Shown: positions 39,471 to 48,531 of the stretch, one piece after another | Position numbering within the stretch: position 1 is the stretch's first letter | How the letters are laid out: the number at the start of each line of letters is the position of its first letter | Assembly (NCBI GenBank): GCA_016715885.1 | Contig: JADJXL010000002.1 | Span: 496,001-560,000, forward strand | Reading direction: 5' to 3' | Length of the DNA: 64,000 nucleotides | Source: Polyangiaceae bacterium | GTDB lineage: Bacteria; Myxococcota_A; Polyangia; Polyangiales; Polyangiaceae | Program-made: the position numbers and the translations under genes | The notes under the pieces: generated by a model | Databases searched by the model: none | What the model was told of the DNA's origin: nothing | The model's input: only the letters and a program-made list of their open reading frames with translations

Positions 39471-41984
39471 ATGCCCCGACTTGCGTTTCCGAGTCGTTTT
39501 TCCTCTTCAGCGGTACTTTTGATGTTGGGAGGCATTGGCTTCGTCGGCGTCGTCGGTCAAGGCGCGGGCTGCAGCTCGTCCTCGAATCCGACGACGACCG
39601 GTGGCGCGGCAGGGCAAGGTGGCATGGGTGGAGAAGCCGGCGCGTCTTCGTCGACGGGAGGCATTGGCGGTCAAGGTGGTTCTGCGGGAACTGCTGGAGC
39701 TGCGGGGCAGGGCGGTTCCGGGGGATCTCTGCCGCCCGAATGCACCACATCTGCCGATTGTGCCGCGTCACCCAAGGGGCCCGTGTGCAATCCAATGACC
39801 AATACGTGCGTCAAGTGTCTTCCTGGGGGAGCCGACGACGTGTGTCCGCCTGGGCAATACTGCACGAATTTCAATGAATGCGAGGTCGGGTGTACGGATC
39901 CGACCGACTGCATGGCGCCATTGATTTGCAATACGAACGAAAACAGATGCGTCGGGTGCGTCATCGATACCGATTGCCCGCAAGGGTCGGTGTGCTTTTC
40001 CGAGACGTGTTTTCCTGGATGTTCGCCGATTCAGCCGTGCCAACCCGGTTTCTCGTGCTGTTCGACGCAGTGTTACGATTTGGCGAACGACGTGCAAAAT
40101 TGCGGGTCGTGCACGAACGCTTGTCCCCAGCCGGACAATGCCGCGGCGGTTTGCGTCGATGGCAATTGCGGCATGGGCGCGTGCAACGCCGGGTTTGCGG
40201 ACTGCAACAAGAATCCGATGGACGGTTGCGAATGGAACACGTTCCAGGATGGCCCGTGCGCATGTGTGCCAGGCACGACCGTGGCGTGTTATTTTGGCTC
40301 GCCCGGGACCGAAGGCGTTGGTACGTGCAAAGCCGGCGTCGCGACATGTGAAGCCGATGGCACGGGATATGGGCCTTGTGCCGGCCAAGTGTTGCCCAAG
40401 AACGAGCTCTGCAATGGTTTGGACGACGATTGCGACGGCAGCCCCGAACCGCCCGGATGCGTCGCGTGCGAAGCAGGAACGGGATCCTGCAATGGCAACG
40501 TGGGCACGTTCTGCCCGGATGGCCTCAGCACCATTACCGAAATTTGCGACCCGCTCATGGGCACCTCGTGCAATCCCGCAACGGGACGTTGCGACGGCAC
40601 GTGCAGCCTGAAATCGCTTGGAACGAGCTACATTGGTTGCGATTATTATCCGACCATCACGGCCAACATCGTCAGCTTGTCGTTCGCGTTCGCCGCTGCA
40701 GTGTCGAACACGGGCAATTCCCCCGCGACGGTGACGGCTTCCAAAGGTGCCACCGTGCTGGGAACGTACACCGTGCAGCCCGGCGCGGTGCAAATCATTC
40801 CCTTCGCGTGGGATCAAACGCTCAAAGGCCCCACGTCCAACAGCGCCGTGCCCATGCCCGGTTCGGTACGCGTCAACCAAGGCGCCTATCGATTGCGATC
40901 GAATCAGCCGGTCACCGTCTACCAATTCAGCCCGCTCGATTATACGAACGGCGGCGATTGTTTGGTCAACCAAGCCAACTGCTCGTACAGCAATGATGCA
41001 TCGCTTCTTTTGCCGACGAACGTTTGGACGGGCACGTATCGTGTCGTCGCGCGGCACCACTTCGCGGGCATGTCCGGCTTCTACGCGGTCACGGCAAAAG
41101 ACGACAATACTGTAGTCAACGTGACGGCGGCACCCGGCGGTGGACAAGTGAAGTCCGGCGTCAATGGCATTGGAACGAATGGCACCGGTACGGTGACGTT
41201 GAATGCCGGAGACGTCATCGAAATCGTTTCGAACGGTGGCACCGGAACCAACGATCCCAATGACGTGACGGGGACGCTGGTTTCAGCGAACAAACCCGTG
41301 CAGGTCATCGGCGGTCACCAATGCATCTACGTTCCGCACGACTACGGCTATTGCGATCACATCGAGGAATCGATGTTCCCCTTCGAAACCTTGTCGAACA
41401 AATTCATCGTGACCGCGCCGCTCGTGCCGACGGGCGGGATGACGCCGAGAATTCGGTTCGTTCGAATCGTCGCGACCAAGCCGAACACGACGCTCACGTA
41501 CGATCCGCCCCAAGCAGGCGCGCCGACATCGATTGCTCAAGCGGGCCAATGGGCCGAAATTCCCAACACGAGCCAAAGCTTCGAAATCACCGCCAACGAG
41601 CCCATCACGGTCGCCGAATACATGGTGGGCCAAAGCGCTCCGCCCGCGCAGAACTCCGGCGATCCGGCGATGGCGCTCGCCGTCGGCAAAGAACAATACC
41701 GCAATAGCTACCTGTTCCACACGCCGACCAATTACACGACCGCGTACGTCAACATCGTCGCACCGACGGGAGCGACCGTGACGCTCGATGGAAGCAACGT
41801 CGGAGGCTTCACGGCGATCGGAAACACCGGCTTTGGACTCGCCCGCGTGAGCCTTGCCAAAATCAACGGCGGCAACCACACGATCACCGGTAGTCAGCCG
41901 TTCGGCATTACGGTGTACGGGTATGGCGACTACACGAGTTATTGGTATGCAGGTGGTCTCAATCTGACCAAGCTGCACGATTAA
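39471..41984 (+). CDS. Surface protein with Cys-rich repeats and IgGFc-binding-like domain
   Basis: 837 residues. ATG with AAAGGA 8 nt upstream; signal ending VVGQGAGC (Cys34, possible lipoprotein). Residues ~42-88 are a Gly/Ala/Ser-rich linker (GGMGGEAG, GGIGGQGGSAG), 90-380 a Cys-rich region with repeated C-x4-6-C motifs and VCVDGNCG, and ~395-837 matches the IgGFc-binding N-terminal-like domain seen in myxobacterial proteins: CDYYPTITAN, AYRLRSNQPVTVYQFSPLDY, DASLLLP, GGHQCIYVP. Presumably displayed on the outer membrane and adhesive; no catalytic motif. Its stop overlaps that of the convergent methyltransferase gene. Confidence 0.9.
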   Translation: MPRLAFPSRFSSSAVLLMLGGIGFVGVVGQGAGCSSSSNPTTTGGAAGQGGMGGEAGASSSTGGIGGQGGSAGTAGAAGQGGSGGSLPPECTTSADCAASPKGPVCNPMTNTCVKCLPGGADDVCPPGQYCTNFNECEVGCTDPTDCMAPLICNTNENRCVGCVIDTDCPQGSVCFSETCFPGCSPIQPCQPGFSCCSTQCYDLANDVQNCGSCTNACPQPDNAAAVCVDGNCGMGACNAGFADCNKNPMDGCEWNTFQDGPCACVPGTTVACYFGSPGTEGVGTCKAGVATCEADGTGYGPCAGQVLPKNELCNGLDDDCDGSPEPPGCVACEAGTGSCNGNVGTFCPDGLSTITEICDPLMGTSCNPATGRCDGTCSLKSLGTSYIGCDYYPTITANIVSLSFAFAAAVSNTGNSPATVTASKGATVLGTYTVQPGAVQIIPFAWDQTLKGPTSNSAVPMPGSVRVNQGAYRLRSNQPVTVYQFSPLDYTNGGDCLVNQANCSYSNDASLLLPTNVWTGTYRVVARHHFAGMSGFYAVTAKDDNTVVNVTAAPGGGQVKSGVNGIGTNGTGTVTLNAGDVIEIVSNGGTGTNDPNDVTGTLVSANKPVQVIGGHQCIYVPHDYGYCDHIEESMFPFETLSNKFIVTAPLVPTGGMTPRIRFVRIVATKPNTTLTYDPPQAGAPTSIAQAGQWAEIPNTSQSFEITANEPITVAEYMVGQSAPPAQNSGDPAMALAVGKEQYRNSYLFHTPTNYTTAYVNIVAPTGATVTLDGSNVGGFTAIGNTGFGLARVSLAKINGGNHTITGSQPFGITVYGYGDYTSYWYAGGLNLTKLHD

Positions 41985-42853
41985 CGCTTGCGGGCTCGAG
42001 GCGGCGGCATCGCGAGATAATTGCTCGCCGCCTCGAGTTTCCCCGCCGGTTCCAGCGAAAAATACGGATGATGCATCCGTTCATCCACGCGCCACAACGA
42101 ATACCCAAAACCGCGCAACATCGCCGCAACTTCGCGGCCCGATTGCTCGCCCGGTATCGATTCGAATAAAACATACGGGAGATCGCGTGCGACCACGTCT
42201 TTCGCGCCCGCCATCACTTCGTGCTCGAATCCCTGCACGTCCAGCTTGATGAGGCTCACGCGGGCATCGCCAATCACGCGATCCACGGTTTCGATGCGCA
42301 CCGTGACCTTTTCCGTCGGCTGCGTGAAATTGTGCGCAAAGCCCCCCAACCCTTGATTCGGTACGTCCCCGCGAGGCACATAAAAATCCCTCGATTCCGC
42401 AGGCTCGGCCGCCAATGCTTCGTGCCGAATCGTCACCTGTGGCGTGCCCGTCGTGTTCTTTTCCAGCGTTTGTCGAGGTAATGGGTTTGGCTCGAACGCC
42501 CACACTCGTCCACTGCGCCCCACGAGCGCCGCCATGAAAACGGTATGGTACCCTTCGTTTGCCCCACCTTCGACCACGGAATCCCCTGGTTCGAGCAGCG
42601 CGGCGAGCACGCCAAGCGTTCCAAGCTCGTACGCCCCGCGAAAATGCACCGTCCAGCCGATGAGCGACGAGGGAGATCCAAGCCAGGTCGTCGAAATGCC
42701 CAGATCCTGGGGGTACGCATACTGTCGTCCGCGGATGTCGGAGATGATCGGTTGCGGAGCCAGAGCACGCTGAAGGCGAGTCACTCCACGCGCCTGTACG
42801 CCACGAAGGAGCTCTGCGGCGAGGAGTCGAGTTTGCGCGAGCATCGAGGGCAA
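41981..42853 (-). CDS. FkbM family SAM-dependent methyltransferase
   Basis: 290 residues. Rossmann SAM motif GDSVVEGGANEGYHTVFMA with EPN about 25 residues on, and the FkbM hallmark VSLIKLDVQGFEHEVMAGA. FkbM members O-methylate sugars or small molecules. The TTG at 42853 has GGAG with a 6-nt spacer; the ATG three codons in is an alternative. The neighbouring surface-protein and glycoside-hydrolase genes suggest a glycan substrate by inference. Confidence 0.9.
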   Translation of the reverse strand: MPSMLAQTRLLAAELLRGVQARGVTRLQRALAPQPIISDIRGRQYAYPQDLGISTTWLGSPSSLIGWTVHFRGAYELGTLGVLAALLEPGDSVVEGGANEGYHTVFMAALVGRSGRVWAFEPNPLPRQTLEKNTTGTPQVTIRHEALAAEPAESRDFYVPRGDVPNQGLGGFAHNFTQPTEKVTVRIETVDRVIGDARVSLIKLDVQGFEHEVMAGAKDVVARDLPYVLFESIPGEQSGREVAAMLRGFGYSLWRVDERMHHPYFSLEPAGKLEAASNYLAMPPPRARKR

Positions 42854-43008
42854 GAGGTACTCCAGGGACGCTGGAAAGTCTAAGGCGCCAGGATCGGGTG
42901 GGCCCTCCGCAGGAAATGTGGCCCATCCGAGCGACCAGTGATAATGCCGCCCCTGCTCATCTGTCCCCTCCGGGCAGGCAAGGGGCGTTTCGAGCGTTTT
43001 TGCGCCGT

Positions 43009-45723
43009 ATGGTCACTTCCCGTTACTCCTCGTCAGCCGAACCTCGGCGGCGGCATGTTGCTTTCACGGCACTTGGAGCGGCTTTGCTCGCGGTCCTCGT
43101 GCATGGATCGGGCGCAGCACCGGTTCCCGACCGGTCGAGTGCCCTTGCGGCCGAGCTCAGTCGGCGTGGGATCCCGACGCGCGCAGAAGACGTGACGTTC
43201 ATCGACGCGCCGCGCGGTGTGTTTGGGGCCCTCGGAGCGACGAGCCGCGCGATCGTGCGGACGCCGCCCGTCGCGGGTGATCCGAACGATCTATTCCTCG
43301 TTCACGCCAAGCTGTCGCCCGAAGGCGTGCTGCTCGAAGTGGGCGGCATGTACAACATCACCGAGACGAGCGGCGCAGACGAATCGGCGCCGTCGGTCGC
43401 GGGTGAACGCTTTGCTTATGTGGCGCATCCGCTCGTCGCGGGCAGCCATACCACGGTGCACGTGATCGAATTGTCCGGACAATCTGGGGAAACCGCGGAC
43501 TTCGGGCGTGTCGAGCGGCTTCAATTGGCCATCACGAACGCGCAGGACACGGGGCAGATCCGCGGCATCGGCAAGCGCACGTTCGCGGTTTCAAGTGACG
43601 AACCTCCCGCGTCCGAACCAGCTCACGGTGCCGAGACAAACCCAGGCGGTGATGCGGCATCGAACGAGGCGCAGCCGCCTGCAGCACGCGTACGTTGTGC
43701 GCTGGAGGAAGGCGCGCTCGTGGTGACCGACGAAGGTCGAAGCGCGCGCGTGGCCCTGACCGGCGAAGCTGTGCTTCCCACGTGGCTCAGCGCGGTGGAT
43801 CACGAGGTCGCGCGGCCGGGGAACGTCGTGACGTGGGCGGTCGATCGCGTGCGCGACGTCGTGGGTGACGAAGCGATGCAAACGGTCAAAGCGATCGCGT
43901 TCACCGGGCTGGAGATCGTTTTGCGTCAAAGGGAAGGCATGCGTGACGAGAACGCCGCGGCCGAGGACATCGCGGCGGATCTTGGCCAAGACAAACTCAG
44001 CGCGCCCACGCGTGTCATCCCCACGGATCCGGAAATCGGCTGGCCTCCCGCGCCGCTCGAGCCGTGGATCACGCCCGCGCTTCCAGGTGAGGGGCAGTGG
44101 AACCCGCAAGACAAGGATCCGTTCGTGCGCCGTGCCGAAGGGGTTCCTGCAGCGTTTGTCACGACGTACATCCGTCCGGACAAGTCACGCAAGACGACGC
44201 GCGTGTTCATCGCGCTGTGGGATCCGCGTCAGGTCGAGCTGCACATGATGGCAGGAACGGTCGAACCGAAAGGCGCGACAGGAGAAGCAGGACCGGGGCT
44301 CATTCCACGCGATCCCGCGGTGCTCGAACGCGTCGTGGCCGCATCGAACGCGGGCTTTCAAGCGCTTCACGGCGAGTTCGGCATGATGGCCGATGGCGTC
44401 GTGTACTTGCCGCCGAAACCGTACGCAGCGACCGTTGCCGTGATGCGCGATGGCAACTCCGCGTTCGGCACGTGGCCGGAAGATCAATCGATTCCGACCG
44501 ATGTCTTGTCGTACCGCCAGAACATGACGGTGCTCGTTCAGGACGGAACGATCAATCCGTACGGGCGCACGTGGTGGGGCGGTACGCCGCCGGGGTGGGC
44601 GGACAAGACGCACACGGTGCGAACGGGGATGTGTTTGACCAAGGAGAAGTTTGTCGCGTACTTCTACGGAGCCGACCTTGGGCCAGAGGGTTTGGCGCAG
44701 TCGATGATCCAAGCGCGGTGCTCGTACGGCTTGGCGCTCGACATGAACGCAGGTCACAGCGGTCTCGAGTTCTACACGGTGGCTCGCAGTGAAGACATGC
44801 CTCCGCTTGGAAGGCCGCTGCAGAACGATTGGGAAGCCGAAGGAACGGTGTCGGGGATCGACGGCTTCAAGTTTCGGGGTCGCCGGTTCATTCGCGGCAT
44901 GGGCCTGATGAACTTCCCTCGGTACATTCGTCGCGAAGCGCGCGACTTCTTCTACATGACCCTCAGACACATGATCCCGGGCGCGAACATCACGCCGATC
45001 GTGCAGCCGCCCGCCGAGGGGGAAGGTGTTTTTCGCGTCAAGGGTTTGCCGCAGCATGGTTTCCCGTATTCGCTCGCGGTGACGGAAGTGCGTCTCGATG
45101 CGGCGATGCCCGATGCGAAGGTGCGTATCGTCAAGATCGATCCGCGCGTCGTGAGTGCGTCGCCTGCGTCGAGCCGTGCGTCAGGAAAAACCGTGGCCGT
45201 GATGGACGCGGGGCCGGCCGACGCAGGTACGACGGCAGCGTCGCTCTGGGCTTCTCCCCGTGCGTTTGCGATTGGTGTGGAACCGCCGGTCGAAGGAGCG
45301 TTGCGCATCGCGACGGGTGCGGCCGCAACGCAAACGGCCATCGCAGCCGTGGGCGTGCTCGATGTCGACGGCATGCTGCTCTACGCCGAGCTTTCGACCG
45401 CGGGGCCTCCACCGCCCGATGCTGCGAAGAAACTCGACGAGCTGCTTGCAAATGCAGGTGCATCGTCGCGGGTTCTTCTCGCCAAACCGCTCGCGCTGGC
45501 GCTCGGTGGCGACACGGATTTGTCGGGCGCAGCGGTGCATCCTCCATCGACGCCGACGTCGGTGCGCCTCGTGCGCGTCGATGCTCCAGGAGCGAAGCGT
45601 TTTCACGAGGCGACGCCGATCGTGCCGCTCAGCACATGGTATCCGTTGCAAGCCAAACGAATTCGGTACTTCAAGAAGCCGAAGACCGAGGAAGCGGCGG
45701 GTGGAGATTCGGCCGGAAACTGA
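43009..45723 (+). CDS. Exported phosphodiester glycosidase-like (NAGPA) protein
   Basis: 904 residues. The ATG at 43009 yields a Sec signal (AALLAVLVHGSGA, about 17-32); an upstream GTG at 42898 would add 37 unlikely residues. The central region (about 430-700) has ASNAGFQALHGEFGMMADG, TWPEDQSIPTDV and YGLALDMNAGHSGLEFYTV, resembling the NAGPA/phosphodiester glycosidase fold with its ALD-GG-S-type end motif. The N-terminal ~300 residues and the C-terminal ~200 are unassigned. Acts outside the cytosol, plausibly on phosphodiester-linked sugars; confidence in the fold is moderate. It is divergent from the FkbM gene, 155 bp apart. Confidence 0.72.
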   Translation: MVTSRYSSSAEPRRRHVAFTALGAALLAVLVHGSGAAPVPDRSSALAAELSRRGIPTRAEDVTFIDAPRGVFGALGATSRAIVRTPPVAGDPNDLFLVHAKLSPEGVLLEVGGMYNITETSGADESAPSVAGERFAYVAHPLVAGSHTTVHVIELSGQSGETADFGRVERLQLAITNAQDTGQIRGIGKRTFAVSSDEPPASEPAHGAETNPGGDAASNEAQPPAARVRCALEEGALVVTDEGRSARVALTGEAVLPTWLSAVDHEVARPGNVVTWAVDRVRDVVGDEAMQTVKAIAFTGLEIVLRQREGMRDENAAAEDIAADLGQDKLSAPTRVIPTDPEIGWPPAPLEPWITPALPGEGQWNPQDKDPFVRRAEGVPAAFVTTYIRPDKSRKTTRVFIALWDPRQVELHMMAGTVEPKGATGEAGPGLIPRDPAVLERVVAASNAGFQALHGEFGMMADGVVYLPPKPYAATVAVMRDGNSAFGTWPEDQSIPTDVLSYRQNMTVLVQDGTINPYGRTWWGGTPPGWADKTHTVRTGMCLTKEKFVAYFYGADLGPEGLAQSMIQARCSYGLALDMNAGHSGLEFYTVARSEDMPPLGRPLQNDWEAEGTVSGIDGFKFRGRRFIRGMGLMNFPRYIRREARDFFYMTLRHMIPGANITPIVQPPAEGEGVFRVKGLPQHGFPYSLAVTEVRLDAAMPDAKVRIVKIDPRVVSASPASSRASGKTVAVMDAGPADAGTTAASLWASPRAFAIGVEPPVEGALRIATGAAATQTAIAAVGVLDVDGMLLYAELSTAGPPPPDAAKKLDELLANAGASSRVLLAKPLALALGGDTDLSGAAVHPPSTPTSVRLVRVDAPGAKRFHEATPIVPLSTWYPLQAKRIRYFKKPKTEEAAGGDSAGN

Positions 45724-46004
45724 CAATGTCGCCCACGCGCGGGGCTGCTGACACGCGCCGTTTTGAGGGGGTTGCGCTGAACTTCCGCCAAACCCGCGAT
45801 GGATCGCGAGATGCTTGCGCAACAAACTCGCGAAATTCTCAAAGCTTGGTTAGTCTAGCCGTGTCATTTTTTTCCGTTGTCCGTGCGCGCGGTGGTGTTG
45901 TTCATGCAAGAACACCGAACCTCTACTCGCGTGACGCGAGATATGCGAAGGGTGTGTCCCGTCGTTTGCGGTAAGTGCCGCAATCTCCTGAGGAGTGGCT
46001 GAAC

Positions 46005-48125
46005 ATGGCCGATGATAAGGGCAGCGATTTGGACGTCTTCGAAGGACTCGCGAAGAAGGGTCCTCGCAGCACGATGCCGGGAATGGTACCTCCTCCACCG
46101 GCGGGTGGAGTTCGTAAGGGCACGCTGCTTGGTGGCATTGCGCCGGTACCGCTACCGCCGCCGCCGGGCAGTGCAGTCGCTCCGCTGCCGCCTCCGCCAG
46201 GCACCATGCCGGGTCCAGGCATGCCGTCACAACGCTCGGCAGTTCCGCTTCCGCCGCCACCTGGTGGACCTTCGTCGCTTCCACTTCCGCCACCCGGATC
46301 GCTGCCCATGCCGCCTCCGGTTGCATCGAGCTCGATGCCGCTGCCGCCACCTCCCGGGGGCGCGGTGCCGCTTCCGCCTCCGGTCGGCGCGATGGCTGCT
46401 CCTATGCCGCCTCCGGTAGGCGCTCCGCCCGTAGCCGATGCTGCCGCGGCAGCTCAACCGGGCAAAGGCGTCGACATGGACTGGGACGACGAAGAAGAGT
46501 CCACGCATGTCTTCGCAGGGCAGAATCCCAACGAGGTCGTTGCTCCCGCAGGACCGCGACCTGCTGCCGGCATGCCCGCGGCTGGAATGCCCGCCATGGG
46601 CGCCGCGGCGGCGCTCTTGTCGAGCTCGGGTAGCTCCGTTCGCCCTGCGCCGCTTCCGCCGCCTCAATCCATGCCGCTTCCATCGGCGGTGCCTCTGCCG
46701 TCAGCCGTTCCGATGCCTTCGGCGGTGCCGCTTCCGTCGCAAGTTCCCATGCATCCAGGAGCACACCCGGGCGCGCAAACGCTCGCGTCTCCATCGATGC
46801 CGCTGCCGTCGATGCCTCCCATGTCGGCACCGCCGCATACGACGCGCTCCGAAGCAACCGCCGTGCGTCACGTCCCCGATCTCGTCGGTGCGATGCCGCA
46901 ACAGCAGCAAGCCTCGGGCGGAAGCAAGGTCGGCATCATCGTGTCGGTGTTGGCTCTGCTCGCCGTCGCTGGCTTGGCGGTCTTCATGCTCATGCCGAAG
47001 AAAGGCACGCTGAAGATCGACCTGCAGGCCAAGGGCGGAGGCGCGGTCGACAAGGCCGAGATCTTCGTCGACGGACAGAAGAAGTGCGACATCACGCCGT
47101 GCATCGTCGCGGATCTCGATCCCGGTGCCAGGACGGTCAAAGTCATCGTTCCAGGCGGCGGTCCTGTCGAGCCAGTGACGGCCACCGTCGAAGCCGGCAA
47201 GGAAGTGCCGGTGATCGTCACGATCGATACGGGCGCTGGTTCGTCGACGCCTCCCGCAACGGCGAACAACGCGACCGGCATCAAGATCCTCGCCGCTACG
47301 CCCAACACGAAGGTTTTTCTCGATGGAACCGACAAGGGCACGCTGCCCATCGACCTCGCGGACGTAAAGCCCGGCTCGCACAAGCTCAAGTTCGACGCTG
47401 GTGATCGTTACGAGCGTCTCGAACAGTCCGTCGACGTCGAAGCGGGCAAGATGAAGGAGATCGGCCCGATCAAGCTCAAGGTGCTGAAGGGTCAGATCAT
47501 CCTCACGCTCGTGACCGAAGATGCCGAGGTCAAGCTCGTCAACGCCAAGAAGGTCGAGAAGAAAATTCCCGAGAAGGAATGGAAGAGCCAACCTGTCAAG
47601 ATCGATCTCGATCCCACGGAAGGCTGGAAGCTCGTCGCCACGAAGAAGGGCATGGACGACTTCACGCGCGACCTCGCGTTCGACGACGGCAAAGCGGAAG
47701 CGGAGATCCGCATCGATCTCGCCGCTCCGAAGGCCGAAGCAAGCTCTGACAGTGCATCGGGTTCTGCGTCGGGCTCGGCCACGGGTTCTGCGTCGGGCTC
47801 GGCATCCGATACCGGCTCCGCGTCGACGGGCACCACATCGACGGGGACTTCGTCGACCGGAACATCCTCCACCGGCACATCCGCGTCGACTTCGACGAAA
47901 CCGGCGGATAAACCTGCCACGGGCAACGGCACGCTCAACATCAACTCGATCCCCGTGTCCAAGGTCGTGCTCGATGGCCGCCCGCTTGGCAGCACGCCCA
48001 AGGTCGGCATCAGCGTTCCTGCTGGTTCGCACACCGTCGTCTTCATCCACCCCGAAAAGGGTAGGAAGAGCGTTTCCGTGACCGTCAAGGCGGGCGAAAC
48101 CAAGACCGCCGCCGTCAAGTTCTAA
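46005..48125 (+). CDS. Proline-rich membrane protein with PEGA-like domains
   Basis: 706 residues. ATG 46005 with AGGAG 9 nt upstream. Residues 1-325 are PPPP-rich (PLPPPPGSAVAPLPPPPG-type blocks, later PLPSAVPLPSAVPMPSAVP) and include DMDWDDEEESTHVF, an acidic Thr site of the type used by Ser/Thr kinases and FHA partners. One membrane span at about 328-347 (VGIIVSVLALLAVAGLAVFM). Outside: three PEGA-like repeats (IFVDGQKKCDITPC, VFLDGTDKGTLPIDL and VVLDGRPLGSTP near the C terminus) separated by a Ser/Gly/Thr-rich low-complexity linker (580-650). Likely an envelope scaffold. Upstream 45724-46004 is gene-free and shows no clear promoter. Confidence 0.87.
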   Translation: MADDKGSDLDVFEGLAKKGPRSTMPGMVPPPPAGGVRKGTLLGGIAPVPLPPPPGSAVAPLPPPPGTMPGPGMPSQRSAVPLPPPPGGPSSLPLPPPGSLPMPPPVASSSMPLPPPPGGAVPLPPPVGAMAAPMPPPVGAPPVADAAAAAQPGKGVDMDWDDEEESTHVFAGQNPNEVVAPAGPRPAAGMPAAGMPAMGAAAALLSSSGSSVRPAPLPPPQSMPLPSAVPLPSAVPMPSAVPLPSQVPMHPGAHPGAQTLASPSMPLPSMPPMSAPPHTTRSEATAVRHVPDLVGAMPQQQQASGGSKVGIIVSVLALLAVAGLAVFMLMPKKGTLKIDLQAKGGGAVDKAEIFVDGQKKCDITPCIVADLDPGARTVKVIVPGGGPVEPVTATVEAGKEVPVIVTIDTGAGSSTPPATANNATGIKILAATPNTKVFLDGTDKGTLPIDLADVKPGSHKLKFDAGDRYERLEQSVDVEAGKMKEIGPIKLKVLKGQIILTLVTEDAEVKLVNAKKVEKKIPEKEWKSQPVKIDLDPTEGWKLVATKKGMDDFTRDLAFDDGKAEAEIRIDLAAPKAEASSDSASGSASGSATGSASGSASDTGSASTGTTSTGTSSTGTSSTGTSASTSTKPADKPATGNGTLNINSIPVSKVVLDGRPLGSTPKVGISVPAGSHTVVFIHPEKGRKSVSVTVKAGETKTAAVKF

Positions 48126-48129
48126 GCCT

Positions 48130-48531
48130 TCATTCGCTCCTCTCGGTCGCCCGAGTCGCGGCACCGAAAACTCCCCCAAGCAGCACACCAACCGCAGGCA
48201 GCACGACGAGAGGCAACTCGGCGGCCGGTCCTGCCGTTCCATCGAGCCAAACGAGATTCAGCCACGGAAGCGGCAAGCTTCGCAGGACGTACGTAGCGAG
48301 CGCAGCAATGACGCCGCCTGCGAAAGCGCTCGTCTTGCGATTGCGAAAACCGCTACGGCGTCCCGCAAAGAGCCCGAGCGTCGCGCCGATGCACGTGCTG
48401 CATGCGTATCCGAGCGCAATGGTGGACACGTGCCCAGAAAAACCTTCCATACCCGCGATGGGCGTGACCGCGGCGGATAGGGCAGCGCCGAGGAGCAATC
48501 CGATCGTCATGCCGAAAGCGAGCTTGATCAT
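48130..48531 (-). CDS. Small integral membrane protein, function unknown
   Basis: 133 residues with about four hydrophobic spans (5-25, 38-57, 67-85, 106-123) separated by short charged loops (GRRSGFRNRKTS). Its ATG overlaps the stop of the upstream glycosyltransferase gene by 4 bp (ATGA), so it is very likely cotranscribed and could assist that enzyme. No family recognised. It meets the PEGA-protein gene tail to tail (4-bp gap). Confidence 0.78.
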   Translation of the reverse strand: MIKLAFGMTIGLLLGAALSAAVTPIAGMEGFSGHVSTIALGYACSTCIGATLGLFAGRRSGFRNRKTSAFAGGVIAALATYVLRSLPLPWLNLVWLDGTAGPAAELPLVVLPAVGVLLGGVFGAATRATERSE

